DNA of 64,000 bases from a bacterium. GTDB taxonomy: Bacteria; Sysuimicrobiota; Sysuimicrobiia; Sysuimicrobiales; Segetimicrobiaceae. The stretch is from NCBI GenBank assembly GCA_035945995.1, contig DASYZR010000143.1, forward strand, positions 40,287-104,286. Reading direction: 5' to 3'. Position 1 is the first letter of the stretch. Every line of letters starts with the position of its first letter. The notes under the pieces were generated by a model. That model did not search any database. It saw only the letters and a list, made by a program, of their open reading frames with translations, and was not told the DNA's origin. Shown here piece after piece: positions 53,909 through 62,166 of the stretch. A program made the translations under genes and the position numbers.

Positions 53909-55306
53909 CTACGCCCGAAGGGCCGCCGGCGGCACCGTCCCCAATTCGTCGAAGAACCGCACGTAGGCGCGGGTGCCCCGGTCGAAGGTGCGCAGACGGA
54001 GAAACTCGTTCGGTGCGTGGACCAGATTGTCGGGCTCCCCGAAGGCGAAGAAGACCAGCCACGTCCCGAGCTCCCGCTTGACGAGATCCGCGACGGGGAG
54101 CGTGCCGCCGAGGCGCACCTGCACCGGATCCCTGCCGTAGGCCGCCCGCAGCGCCCGGGCCGCGGCCGCGAGTCCGGGATGCCCGGCGGGCATGAGGTAC
54201 GGCCGCGCCTTGCCCGGCGACCGCGTCACCGTCACCGTGACGCCCGCCGGCGCGTGGCGGCGAACGTGCTGCTCCACCGCGTCGGCGATCTGGTCCGGGT
54301 CCTGATCGGGGACGAGCCGGCACGTGAGCTTCGCGTGGGCCTCGTTCGGCAGCACGGTCTTGCTGCCGTCGCCTTGAAAGCCGCCCCAGATGCCGTTGGC
54401 CTCGAGCGTCGGCCGGATCCACGTGCGCTCGAGCGGCGTATAGTCCGGCTCTCCAACCAGCTCGGCAACCCCCAGCGCTTCGCGGAGCGCGGCTTCGTCG
54501 AACGGGACCCGGGCCAGCTCGCGCCGTTCCGCCGCGGTCAGCGTGCAAACGGCGTCGTAGAAGTCCTTCACCGCGACCCGTCCGTCCGCGTCGTGCATTC
54601 CGGCGAGCAACGCGGCGAGCGCGTGCAGGGGGTTGGCGACCGCGCCGCCGTACGTGCCGGAGTGCAGGTCGGTGCGGGCGCCGCGCAGATCGATCTGAAG
54701 CCCGGCGAGTCCACGGTTCCCGAGCGTCAGGCACGGGGTGTCGACGTCCCACTGACCGCCGTCCGCGCTCACGGTGACGTCCGCGGCCAGGAGGTCGCGG
54801 TGGTCGTGGAGGAACGGCGCGAGGTTCGGGCTGCCGATTTCCTCCTCGCCCTCGAAGAGAAACTTTAGGTTGACCGCGGGGGATCCGGCCGCGTCGCGGA
54901 TCGCCTCGAGCGCGGCGAGCGGAATGAACAGACTTCCCTTGTCGTCGCTCGCGCCCCGGGCGACCAGGCGGCCGTCGCGAAGGGCCGGCTCGAACGGCGG
55001 CGTGTCCCAGAGCGCGACGGGATCCACCGGCTGCACGTCGTAATGCCCATACAGCAGGATCGTGGGCAATCCGGCGCGCACCGGCCACGCGCCGTAGACG
55101 ACCGGGTTCCCGCGTGTCGGCATGATCCGGACGTCGGGTACGCCGGCCGCGCGAACACGCTCCGCGAGCCACTCCGCGGCCGCGGTGATGTCCGGGCGGT
55201 GCGCCGGCAGCGCGCTCACGCTCGCGATTCGGAGGAATGCCTGCAGCTCGGCGAGGTGCCGGTCCCGGTGCGCCCCAAGATAGGCGTCCGCCGCCGCGTT
55301 ATCCAT
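53909..55306 (-). CDS. M20 family dipeptidase
   Basis: A 465-residue zinc peptidase. Ligands and catalytic residues are in ILLYGHYDVQPVDP (His, Asp), RGASDDKGSLFIPLAALEAI (bridging Asp), FLFEGEEEIGSPNLAPFL (general base and zinc Glu) and the late HAPNEF His. The pattern is that of the carnosinase/dipeptidase branch. The ATG at 55306 has AAAGGAG 8 bases ahead; the start overlaps the S9 peptidase stop by 8 bases, so the two are coupled. Confidence 0.95.
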   Translation of the reverse strand: MDNAAADAYLGAHRDRHLAELQAFLRIASVSALPAHRPDITAAAEWLAERVRAAGVPDVRIMPTRGNPVVYGAWPVRAGLPTILLYGHYDVQPVDPVALWDTPPFEPALRDGRLVARGASDDKGSLFIPLAALEAIRDAAGSPAVNLKFLFEGEEEIGSPNLAPFLHDHRDLLAADVTVSADGGQWDVDTPCLTLGNRGLAGLQIDLRGARTDLHSGTYGGAVANPLHALAALLAGMHDADGRVAVKDFYDAVCTLTAAERRELARVPFDEAALREALGVAELVGEPDYTPLERTWIRPTLEANGIWGGFQGDGSKTVLPNEAHAKLTCRLVPDQDPDQIADAVEQHVRRHAPAGVTVTVTRSPGKARPYLMPAGHPGLAAAARALRAAYGRDPVQVRLGGTLPVADLVKRELGTWLVFFAFGEPDNLVHAPNEFLRLRTFDRGTRAYVRFFDELGTVPPAALRA

Positions 55307-57395
55307 CAGCGTCACTCCTTTGCGCCGGCGCGCCGTCCCCGGACCGCGACGCGCCGCCGTCGAGGTGCACGGTGAGCCAGCCGAGCAGGTGCCGCATTTC
55401 CTCCAGACGGTGGCGGGGTTGGCCGGCGGACGACATGCCGTGGCTCTCTCCAGGGAACCGGACGAAGAGCACCGGCGTGCCCTGCCGCTTGAGCGCGACG
55501 AAGAGCTGCTCGGCCTGTTCGATCGAACAGCGCAGGTCGTTCTCGCCGTGCAGAATCAGCAGCGGCGTCTTGATCTGACGCACGTACGTGATGGGCGAGC
55601 GCGCCAGGTAGAAGTCCGGTGACTCCCACGGCGCCCCGGGCCATTCCCAGCGGGCGCCGTGATAGGCGATGTCCCCGGTACCCCAGTGATTGTAGCGGTT
55701 GCAGGTGCTGCGAAGCGTTACCGCGGCCCGGAACCGCGGGGTGTGGCCCACGATCCAATTCGTCATGTAGCCGCCGTAACTGCCGCCGGCGACGCCGAGC
55801 CGCTCGGGATCGATCCACTCGTGGATCGCGAGCGCGCGGTCCAGTGCGCCCATCAGGTCCTGGTAATCGCCGCCGCCCCAATCGTGGTGCGTCGCGGCGA
55901 GAAACTTCTGCCCGTAGCCGTGACTTCCGCGGGGGTTCGTGAAGACGACGCCGTACCCCGCCGCGCACAGCAGCTGGAATTGATTCGAGAACGTGTGCCC
56001 GTACGCGCTGTGCGGGCCGCCGTGAATCTCGAGCACGGCCGGGAGGCGACGCCCCGTGCCGGCGTGCGCCGGTTTCATAACCCACCCGTCGACGACATCG
56101 CCCGAGGGCGTCTTGTACTCGAACCGCTCGGGCCGCGAGAGATCCAGGGTTTCGACCAGCGGGGTGTTCCACGCGGACAATCGGCGGAATGTCGCGGGGC
56201 CGCCGGGGCCCAGTTCCGCGACGGCGATCTCGCCCGGCGTGAGGGGATCGCACTCGACGCACGCGGCGCGGCGGGCGGCGCGGTCGAGTGCACACCCGAC
56301 CAGATCGTGGTCTCCCCGCGTCTCGAGCCGGATCGTTCCGTCCGGCACCGCGACGGAGGCGACCTGGCCGGTGCCCCGTTCCGTCGTCAGGAAATAGAGC
56401 CGGGTCCCGTCGGGGGCCCAGGTGAGCCCTCCGGAGCCCGGCTGCGAGCGCACGTCGCCCGACATGTGACGGCCGATGCTGCCCTCATAGCCGCGCGTCA
56501 CACAGGCCGGTTCGCCGCCGCCTGCCGGGACCACCCAAATCTGCGGAAGCGTGGCGCCGCCGAACTCGTTGTCGTGGCCGATGTAGGCAACCTGCGTGCC
56601 GTCGGGCGACCACGCCGGGCTCTCGGCCGGTCCGACCGTCCGGGTGAGACGGCGGGGCACCGCGGTTCCGTCCGTCGCCGGCACGATCCACACGTCGGCG
56701 GCTTCGACGAGGTCCGCGTCGGGCGACGCGTTGCCGGTATACGCGAGGAACACGCCGTCCGGCGACCACGCCGGCGTGAGGTGGTCGTAGTCGCCCTGCG
56801 TCACCTGCCGGACCGCGCCGCCCGAGGCCGGAGCGATGAAGACCTGTCTCCAACGGCCGTCCCAGAACCCTTCGCCGTCCTGTTTGTAGTGGAGGCGGGA
56901 AATCACCCGGACGTCACTGGGTTCGCGCCGTCCCGTCCCGGACGGAGGGTCCGCCGGCTCGGGTTTTCCCACAAACGCGACCCACTTGCTGTCCGGCGAC
57001 CACGCGAGGTCGGCGGGCGACAACGATCCCGAGGTCAGAGGCCGGGCTTCGCCCCCGTCCACCGGGATGACCCAGATCTGCTTCGTCCCGCCGCGGTCCG
57101 ACACGAACGCGATGCGGCTGCCGTCGGGGGACCAGCGCGGGCCGGCGTCCCGGCTTCGCGCGGTGGTGAGCCGGCGGGGTGCCGGAGGGATCGTGGCGCC
57201 CGCGGTCGAGGAAGCGGCCACGAGCCACAACTGCGTCTCGTAACCGTTGGTGGTCTCGTCGGCGACGGTGAGGGGACAGACCACCCAACTGCCGTCGGGC
57301 GAGAGGTCCGGCGCCCCCGCCACCTTCCAGCGCAGCATGTCCTCGACGGCGAACCGGCGCCTGCCGGCGTTGGATCGGCTGGGGGCCGCGGCCAA
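55299..57395 (-). CDS. S9 family prolyl oligopeptidase-like peptidase
   Basis: A 698-residue serine peptidase. Residues about 20-430 form a beta-propeller with repeated WSPDGS-type blades (RWSPDGSRIAFVSDRGG, AWSPDSKWVAFVG, AWSPDGTQVAYIG). The catalytic alpha/beta hydrolase domain has VAGGSYGGYMTNWIVGHTP (Ser), ILHGENDLRC (Asp) and FPGESHGMSS (His). It probably cleaves short peptides in the cytoplasm, as no signal peptide is seen. TTG start with GGGAGGAG just upstream. Confidence 0.94.
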   Translation of the reverse strand: MAAAPSRSNAGRRRFAVEDMLRWKVAGAPDLSPDGSWVVCPLTVADETTNGYETQLWLVAASSTAGATIPPAPRRLTTARSRDAGPRWSPDGSRIAFVSDRGGTKQIWVIPVDGGEARPLTSGSLSPADLAWSPDSKWVAFVGKPEPADPPSGTGRREPSDVRVISRLHYKQDGEGFWDGRWRQVFIAPASGGAVRQVTQGDYDHLTPAWSPDGVFLAYTGNASPDADLVEAADVWIVPATDGTAVPRRLTRTVGPAESPAWSPDGTQVAYIGHDNEFGGATLPQIWVVPAGGGEPACVTRGYEGSIGRHMSGDVRSQPGSGGLTWAPDGTRLYFLTTERGTGQVASVAVPDGTIRLETRGDHDLVGCALDRAARRAACVECDPLTPGEIAVAELGPGGPATFRRLSAWNTPLVETLDLSRPERFEYKTPSGDVVDGWVMKPAHAGTGRRLPAVLEIHGGPHSAYGHTFSNQFQLLCAAGYGVVFTNPRGSHGYGQKFLAATHHDWGGGDYQDLMGALDRALAIHEWIDPERLGVAGGSYGGYMTNWIVGHTPRFRAAVTLRSTCNRYNHWGTGDIAYHGARWEWPGAPWESPDFYLARSPITYVRQIKTPLLILHGENDLRCSIEQAEQLFVALKRQGTPVLFVRFPGESHGMSSAGQPRHRLEEMRHLLGWLTVHLDGGASRSGDGAPAQRSDADG

Positions 57396-57475
57396 AGACT
57401 CCTCCCCTCCCGGGCCGCGTCGCGGCGGCCCGCGGAGATGAGGATACCTTCAACGCAGGCGGCCCGGGCGCCCTG

Positions 57476-57500
57476 CCCGGCCGGCTATACGCCGGCCGGG
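57476..57500 (-). terminator. Hairpin spanning the yceI stop codon
   Basis: CCCGGCCGGC (57476-57485), TATAC, GCCGGCCGGG (57491-57500) is a perfect 10-pair GC stem with a five-base loop. On the minus strand the yceI stop TAG lies at the edge of the loop. There is no T-run, so it may be a transcript-end stabiliser rather than a classical terminator. Confidence 0.5.
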
Positions 57501-58156
57501 TGCGCGGTGAACCGGAAGTTCAGCGTCGCCTGATTCTCCGTCTTGAGCATCATGATCGCCGGCGGGTCGAACCCGAAGTCGGTCATCTGCACTTTCGTCT
57601 CCACGGTGCCCGTCAACGCGTTGCCGGCCAACCGCACCGTTCCCGTGAAGACGGCCGGTTTCGTGACGCCATGGACGGAGAGATTTCCATGAATCCGCAC
57701 CGGGATATCCTGGCCGGCGACGGACGTCTTGGGGAGGCCTTCGATGGACGTCGGCGTGAACGTGGCCGCGGGATACGTATCGGACTCCAGCCAGTGGCGC
57801 CGGATCGCCGCGTCGCGGCGCGCGCTGTCCGAGGTCAGCTGGTTGATGTTGACAGTGATCGCGCCGAGGCGGCTCTGGTCCGGATGGACGCGATCGACGT
57901 AGATGTCGCCTTGGATTCCGTGCGTGACGCCGACCGCGAGATGGAACCGGTTGTTTTCGAAGAACGTCTCGCCGACCCGATACGACGCCTCGGACGCCTG
58001 CGGATCGATCACGAAGCGCGCGGTGCCGGCCGGCGCGGCGGCCGTCGCCGCGAGCGTCCGCGCAACCGGCACGGCCCGCCCCGAGAACTGCGACACCGCG
58101 GCGGCCGCGATCAGCACCAAGGTCCCGGCGACGACGGCAAATCTCTGTTGCTTCAT
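57485..58156 (-). CDS. YceI family protein
   Basis: A 223-residue exported lipocalin-like protein. A signal peptide or anchor (MKQQRFAVVAGTLVLIAAAA) is followed by the YceI barrel: FVIDPQASEASYRVGETFFE, VTVNINQLTSDSARRDAAIR, then GNLSVHGVTKPAVFTGTVRL. Members bind polyisoprenoids or other lipids. GAGG precedes the ATG. It may share regulation with the small secreted protein upstream. Confidence 0.93.
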   Translation of the reverse strand: MKQQRFAVVAGTLVLIAAAAVSQFSGRAVPVARTLAATAAAPAGTARFVIDPQASEASYRVGETFFENNRFHLAVGVTHGIQGDIYVDRVHPDQSRLGAITVNINQLTSDSARRDAAIRRHWLESDTYPAATFTPTSIEGLPKTSVAGQDIPVRIHGNLSVHGVTKPAVFTGTVRLAGNALTGTVETKVQMTDFGFDPPAIMMLKTENQATLNFRFTAHPAGV

Positions 58157-58293
58157 CCTCTGGTCCTCCCGGCGGGTGTGGTGGCCACCCAGCGCACAAA
58201 GATCGTGCGCGGATGTCCGGGCGTTCGCGCGCCCTCGACGTCGAGTGTCTTGAACAACGCTCCGGAGGCGGCGGATCGTTCCCGGGCGGTCCG

Positions 58294-58315
58294 GTTGTGA
58301 AAGAACATTCACAAC
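58294..58315. promoter_or_regulatory. Perfect inverted repeat upstream of yceI
   Basis: GTTGTGAA (58294-58301), AGAACA and TTCACAAC (58308-58315) are perfect 8-base arms. It resembles a CRP/FNR-type operator but with eight bases between TGTGA and TCACA instead of six. It lies about 140 bases before the yceI ATG and 25 bases after the end of the upstream gene. Confidence 0.55.
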
Positions 58316-58339
58316 ATCGAGCCTATCGGGGCTCACATA

Positions 58340-58642
58340 CTAATGCGTCGTCTGCTGGAAACAGGCGGCATCGTACTGCGATACCGCGGTCGTGCTGTTC
58401 GAGTGGTCGGCCGATGCCGTGCCCGGGTTGCCGGCATAGTTGTTGCCGGCCGTTCCGGCCGAGTTGTACGGCGAGCCCGCGGCCGCCCCCGAGTTGCCGG
58501 GCGTCTGCGTGTATTGCTGACAGGTCGTGTTGGGCGCGCCGGGCTGTCCGGGTCCGTTGGGGCTTGGGGTTGCTCCCGCGGCAAGCGCTCCCACCAGAAG
58601 AAGCGCGAACGCAAGGCCGGCCGCAACGAGTCTGTCTCGCAT
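58340..58642 (-). CDS. Small secreted protein of unknown function
   Basis: A 100-residue protein. A clear signal peptide (MRDRLVAAGLAFALLLVGAL) is followed by a Pro/Gly/Asn-rich mature part with two Cys (NTTCQQYTQTPGNSG and VSQYDAACFQQTTH) that could pair. The NSTTAVSQYDAACFQ ending and the YAGNPG segment resemble a widespread family of short exported actinobacterial and chloroflexal proteins of no known role. GGAGG lies before the ATG. Confidence 0.75.
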   Translation of the reverse strand: MRDRLVAAGLAFALLLVGALAAGATPSPNGPGQPGAPNTTCQQYTQTPGNSGAAAGSPYNSAGTAGNNYAGNPGTASADHSNSTTAVSQYDAACFQQTTH

Positions 58643-58700
58643 AAGTGGATGCCTCCTTCGGCGGCATCGATCGGTGCCGCTTCAGGACGGCTATTTACCC

Positions 58701-58717
58701 GCACCGGCCGGCCGTGC
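58701..58717 (-). terminator. Possible hairpin after the DinB gene
   Basis: GCACCGGCCGGCCGTGC can form GCAC/GTGC and GGCC/GGCC pairs. It lies 20 bases after the stop of the leftward DinB gene. No T-run follows, so the call is weak. Confidence 0.3.
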
Positions 58718-58736
58718 GGGGGCTCCGCAGGAATTG

Positions 58737-59300
58737 TTACGGACGTTTTACATGTCGGGCGCGCCCAAGCTTGTGTTGCCGCACCCAGTCGATCTGCGCG
58801 GTGTGATGCCGGCCGTGCCAGGCATACGAGGCGACCGCGCGCCAGAGCGGGACCACCTCGCGGCTTTCCGGGTGGTAGAATGCCCGCTCGAACGCGTCGC
58901 CGGAAAGCGACCGCAGGAGATAGCCCCATCGCGCGTGCAGGCCGTCGAAGATCTGCAGCGAGGCCTCGACCCCGGCGCCCCGCGCATCGGCGAGGAGCGA
59001 CCACCGGCTCTCGTCATACGGCTTGATCGTCGGCCGGTCCTCGGTGAGGGCGAGCTTGCAGCGGGCGTAGGCGTTGAGATGGCTGTCCGCCAGGTGATGC
59101 ACGATCTGCCGGATCGTCCAGTTTCGGTAGGCCGTATTGAGTTGCCCGTCGGTAAGGCCGGACACCGCGTCGCGCAGGCGCGCCGGGGCGCGCTCGATCT
59201 CCCGGATCCAGGTGTCGCGCCGCCGGTCGTCGTGGCCCTCGTCCGCGACGAACGGACCGGCGGGATACTTCGGCGGCTCCGCCGCGCTGCGTGCGGTCAC
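58737..59300 (-). CDS. DinB family protein, YfiT/BstA type
   Basis: A 187-residue member of the YfiT/BstA branch. It has VSGLTDGQLNTAYRNWTIRQ, then IVHHLADSHLNAYARCKLAL, the ESREVVPLWRAVASYAWHGR stretch and HHTAQIDWVRQ. The three metal-ligand histidines (HHLADSH, HHTAQI) are intact. These are bacillithiol-S-transferase-like or hydrolase-like proteins; the thiol used by this organism is unknown. The GTG at 59300 has GAGGAG about 6 bases ahead; longer upstream reading crosses the XRE gene on the other strand and was rejected. Confidence 0.85.
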   Translation of the reverse strand: MTARSAAEPPKYPAGPFVADEGHDDRRRDTWIREIERAPARLRDAVSGLTDGQLNTAYRNWTIRQIVHHLADSHLNAYARCKLALTEDRPTIKPYDESRWSLLADARGAGVEASLQIFDGLHARWGYLLRSLSGDAFERAFYHPESREVVPLWRAVASYAWHGRHHTAQIDWVRQHKLGRARHVKRP

Positions 59301-59372
59301 GTCGCGTCTCCTCGTGCGAGGCGTGTCGGACGGCGGCGGGCCTGCCGCCCGTTCCCCGCCGCATACGCCTAA

Positions 59373-59399
59373 AGAGGAGATAATTCCTCTATTGAGGAA
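59373..59399. promoter_or_regulatory. Two overlapping palindromes before the XRE-cupin gene
   Basis: AGAGGA (59373-59378), six bases, TCCTCT (59385-59390) is a perfect palindrome; TTCCTC (59384-59389), four bases, GAGGAA (59394-59399) is a second one that shares the middle arm. They lie between the divergent DinB gene and the XRE-cupin start. This is a good operator candidate for the XRE regulator, possibly covering both genes' promoters. Confidence 0.6.
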
Positions 59400-59408
59400 A
59401 TCCTGCCC

Positions 59409-60044
59409 GTGCTCCCATCCGCACCCGGCGTGAACATGCTCGATCTCGGCGGCCGGATCCGCGCCGAGCGCCTTCGGCGCGGGTTGTCTCTCGAGGACCT
59501 CGCCGGCCGGTCTACTGTGAGCCGGAGCATGCTGTCGGGCGTCGAGCGCGGAGAGAAGGTTCCCACCGTGCTTGTCCTCGACCGCATCGCGACCGGTCTC
59601 GGCACCAGCATCGCGCGGCTGCTTGGCGAGCAGCGCTCCGGCGCCGTGGCGGTGTTGCGCCGGGACGAGCAGGCCGTGGCGCGTGACCCAGGCGGTTTGG
59701 AGCGGCGCATTCTCTCGCCGGTGCTCCCGGGCCTGGAATTCGAATTCATGCGCACCACGATCGGACCGCGCGTCGATGCGGGGGAGTTCCTGCCGCACGC
59801 GCCGGGATCGCGCGAATATCTCGCCATCGAACGCGGCGCCCTGGTGCTGACCCTCGACGGTACGCCGTACGCTCTTCGAACGGGCGACAGCATCTGCTAC
59901 GCCGGGGACTGCGTCCACGGATTCGTGAATCCCGGGGCGATCCCGTGCGTCTACTATCTGGCGATGGACGTGACCGGCGGCGCGCGGCGTGCGCATCGCG
60001 TCGCGCGCGCGCGCAATCGGAGACACTACCGTGGGCGACGGTAA
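59409..60044 (+). CDS. XRE family regulator with cupin domain
   Basis: A 211-residue repressor-type protein. The HTH_3 domain is LGGRIRAERLRRGLSLEDLA then GRSTVSRSMLSGVERGEKVP. The C-terminal cupin barrel (about residues 110-190) has LPHAPGSREYLAIERGALVL and YAGDCVHGFVNPGAIPCVYY. Such proteins sense small acids or amines. GTG start with GAGGAAA 8 bases ahead; an ATG ten codons later is possible. It overlaps the decarboxylase gene by 14 bases, which suggests it controls it. Confidence 0.9.
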   Translation: MLPSAPGVNMLDLGGRIRAERLRRGLSLEDLAGRSTVSRSMLSGVERGEKVPTVLVLDRIATGLGTSIARLLGEQRSGAVAVLRRDEQAVARDPGGLERRILSPVLPGLEFEFMRTTIGPRVDAGEFLPHAPGSREYLAIERGALVLTLDGTPYALRTGDSICYAGDCVHGFVNPGAIPCVYYLAMDVTGGARRAHRVARARNRRHYRGRR

Positions 60045-61518
60045 CGGCTCCGGCTCCCTCGCGATGGACGCCGAGGACTTCCGGCGGCTGGGCCACCGAG
60101 CGGTCGACCTCGTCGCCTCCTACCTATCGGACATCGGCGAGCGCCCTGTGTTTCACCCGATGGCGGTCGAGGAACGGCTGGCGCTGCTCGAGCAGCCGTT
60201 GCCCGAAGACGGCCTGTCCCCGGAGGCGGCGCTCGCCCGGTTCGAGCGCATGGTGCTCCCGCATCCGATGGGTAACGGGCACCCCCGGTTCTTCGGGTGG
60301 GTCAACGCGCCGCCGGCGCCGATCGCCGTTGTCGCCGAGCTGCTGGCCGCGGCGATGAACCCGAGCTGTGCGGGCGGCGACCACGCCGCGATCTACCTCG
60401 AGCGCTGCACGGTTCGGTGGCTGGCGGAACTGCTCGGGTATCCGGCCGAGGGCGGCATGGGGCTGCTCGTCAGCGGCGGGTCCACGGCGACGCTCACGTG
60501 CCTGGCCGCCGCGCGCCACAAGGCGGTGTCCGCCGCCGGCGGCGACGTGCGTGCCGCGGGGCTGCCGCCGCACGCGCGGTTTGTGCTGTACCTGTCCGAG
60601 GAAGGCCACAGCTGTCTTCGCAAGTCGGCCGAACTCCTGGGGCTCGGCACGAGCGCCCTTCGGATCGTCCCGGTGGACGCGGAGTGGCGTCTGGATGTCG
60701 CCCCCCTGCGGGAGGCGATCGTCGCCGACCGCGCGGCCGGGCGCGTGCCGTTCTGCGTCTGCGCGAGCGCGGGGACCGTCGCCACCGGCGCCATCGATCA
60801 ACTGGCGGCCATCGCGGACGTGTGCGCCCGTGAGCGTCTCTGGTTTCACGTCGACGGCGCGTACGGCGCCCCCGGCGTCCTGGATCCGGCCGTGGCCGCC
60901 CGGTACGCCGGGATGGCGCGGGCCGATTCCCTCGCGATCGATCCCCATAAGTGGCTCTCCGTACCGGTGGAATGCGGGTGCGCGCTGGTGCGGGACGGAC
61001 GATTGCTGCGGGAGGCGTTCAGTTTGATCCCCTCCTACCTGCAGACCGAGGAGGGGAGAGGCTTCGGAGGACTGCCCTGGTATGCGGAATACGGTTTCCA
61101 GCAGACGCGAGGGTTCCGGGCGCTCAAGGTGTGGATGACACTCCAGCATCTGGGACGCCGCGGCCTCGCCGCGCACGTGGCCCGGCACAACGCGCTGGCA
61201 CAGTCTCTCGCCGCCCGGGTCGACGCCGCGCCGGATCTCGAACTGACGGCCCCTGTCACCCTGTCGATTGTCTGCTTTCGGTACGTGCCGCCGGGCTGGC
61301 CGGCCGGCGACCCGCGGCTCGACGATCTCAACAAGGCGATCATGCAGGAGGTTCAGGCCGGCGGGGAGGCGTTTCTCACCAATGCCGTGCTTCGGGGCCG
61401 TTTCACGCTGCGCGCGTGCGTCCTCCATTATGGGACGGGCGAAGCGGACCTCGACGCGCTGATCGATGTGGTGAGGCGGACGGGCCGCCGTCTCGCCGCC
61501 GGGGACGGAACCCCGTAG
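60031..61518 (+). CDS. Group II PLP-dependent decarboxylase (aromatic-L-amino-acid decarboxylase-like)
   Basis: A 495-residue fold-type I PLP enzyme. It has LPHPMGNGHPRFFGWVNAPP, GLLVSGGSTATLTCLAAARH, the ring-stacking His in LSEEGHSCLRKSAELLG, FHVDGAYGAPGVL with the PLP Asp, and the PLP lysine in LAIDPHKWLSVPVECG. The pattern fits aromatic amino acid or tyrosine/tryptophan decarboxylases. The GTG at 60031 has GGAG about 8 bases ahead. Products would be aromatic amines. Confidence 0.92.
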   Translation: MGDGNGSGSLAMDAEDFRRLGHRAVDLVASYLSDIGERPVFHPMAVEERLALLEQPLPEDGLSPEAALARFERMVLPHPMGNGHPRFFGWVNAPPAPIAVVAELLAAAMNPSCAGGDHAAIYLERCTVRWLAELLGYPAEGGMGLLVSGGSTATLTCLAAARHKAVSAAGGDVRAAGLPPHARFVLYLSEEGHSCLRKSAELLGLGTSALRIVPVDAEWRLDVAPLREAIVADRAAGRVPFCVCASAGTVATGAIDQLAAIADVCARERLWFHVDGAYGAPGVLDPAVAARYAGMARADSLAIDPHKWLSVPVECGCALVRDGRLLREAFSLIPSYLQTEEGRGFGGLPWYAEYGFQQTRGFRALKVWMTLQHLGRRGLAAHVARHNALAQSLAARVDAAPDLELTAPVTLSIVCFRYVPPGWPAGDPRLDDLNKAIMQEVQAGGEAFLTNAVLRGRFTLRACVLHYGTGEADLDALIDVVRRTGRRLAAGDGTP

Positions 61519-61554
61519 GGATGTTCCCGGCGCGGTGGATGGTGGCGGTCGGGA

Positions 61555-62040
61555 TCAGAAGGCCGCCTGTGCGCGGCGCTCCACGAGCAGGATCGAGGTA
61601 ACGACCTGTACGGCCTCCCCGCCCTGGTTCACGGTGGTGAGCCGTACTTTGACGACCCCGTGGTCCGGTCGGGACATCGACGGCCGCATGGCGATGACTT
61701 CGCCTTCCACCAGCAGCACGTCCCCCGGGCGGACCGGTTTCAACCATCGCAGCTCTTCGACGCCCACGCCGAGGATGCCGTTGGCCAGCCGCAGTTCCCC
61801 CGTGACGGCCAGCCGCATCGTGATCGCCGTGGTGTGCCATCCGCTCGCCGCCAGTCCGTGAAAGAGGGTGTGTTCGGCGGCGCGCTCGTCGAGATGGAAC
61901 GGCTGGGGGTCGTATTCCTGCGCGAACGCCTTGATCCGTGCCGCGTCCACGGCGTAGGTGCCCGACCGGAAGCGCTGCCCGATCGAGAGGTCTTCGAAGT
62001 AGTGGGGACGGCGGCCGTTCATCGGTGATGGTGGGTGCAT
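61555..62040 (-). CDS. MaoC-like dehydratase
   Basis: A 161-residue hot-dog fold protein. It has HYFEDLSIGQRFRSGTYAVD, IKAFAQEYDPQPFHLDERAA (catalytic Asp/His pair) and TLFHGLAASGWHTTAITMRL. Members hydrate or dehydrate enoyl-CoA compounds. The ATG at 62040 has GGAGG 9 bases ahead. It converges with the decarboxylase gene. No CoA genes are adjacent. Confidence 0.9.
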   Translation of the reverse strand: MHPPSPMNGRRPHYFEDLSIGQRFRSGTYAVDAARIKAFAQEYDPQPFHLDERAAEHTLFHGLAASGWHTTAITMRLAVTGELRLANGILGVGVEELRWLKPVRPGDVLLVEGEVIAMRPSMSRPDHGVVKVRLTTVNQGGEAVQVVTSILLVERRAQAAF

Positions 62041-62166
62041 CGGCGTCAGCCTCCGGGGAATTGAGCGCCGGGCATATGACGTGACCTTCCGCGGCACATC
62101 CGCCGGACCCTTTTGGCGGACCGCACCGGAGCGAGGTCTCGTCGGTGGGCGCCGCCGGTCCTCGCC

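Noticed and set aside
55659..57533. A 624-codon plus-strand frame opposite the S9 peptidase
   Set aside because: Antisense shadow of a gene with a clear Ser-Asp-His triad.
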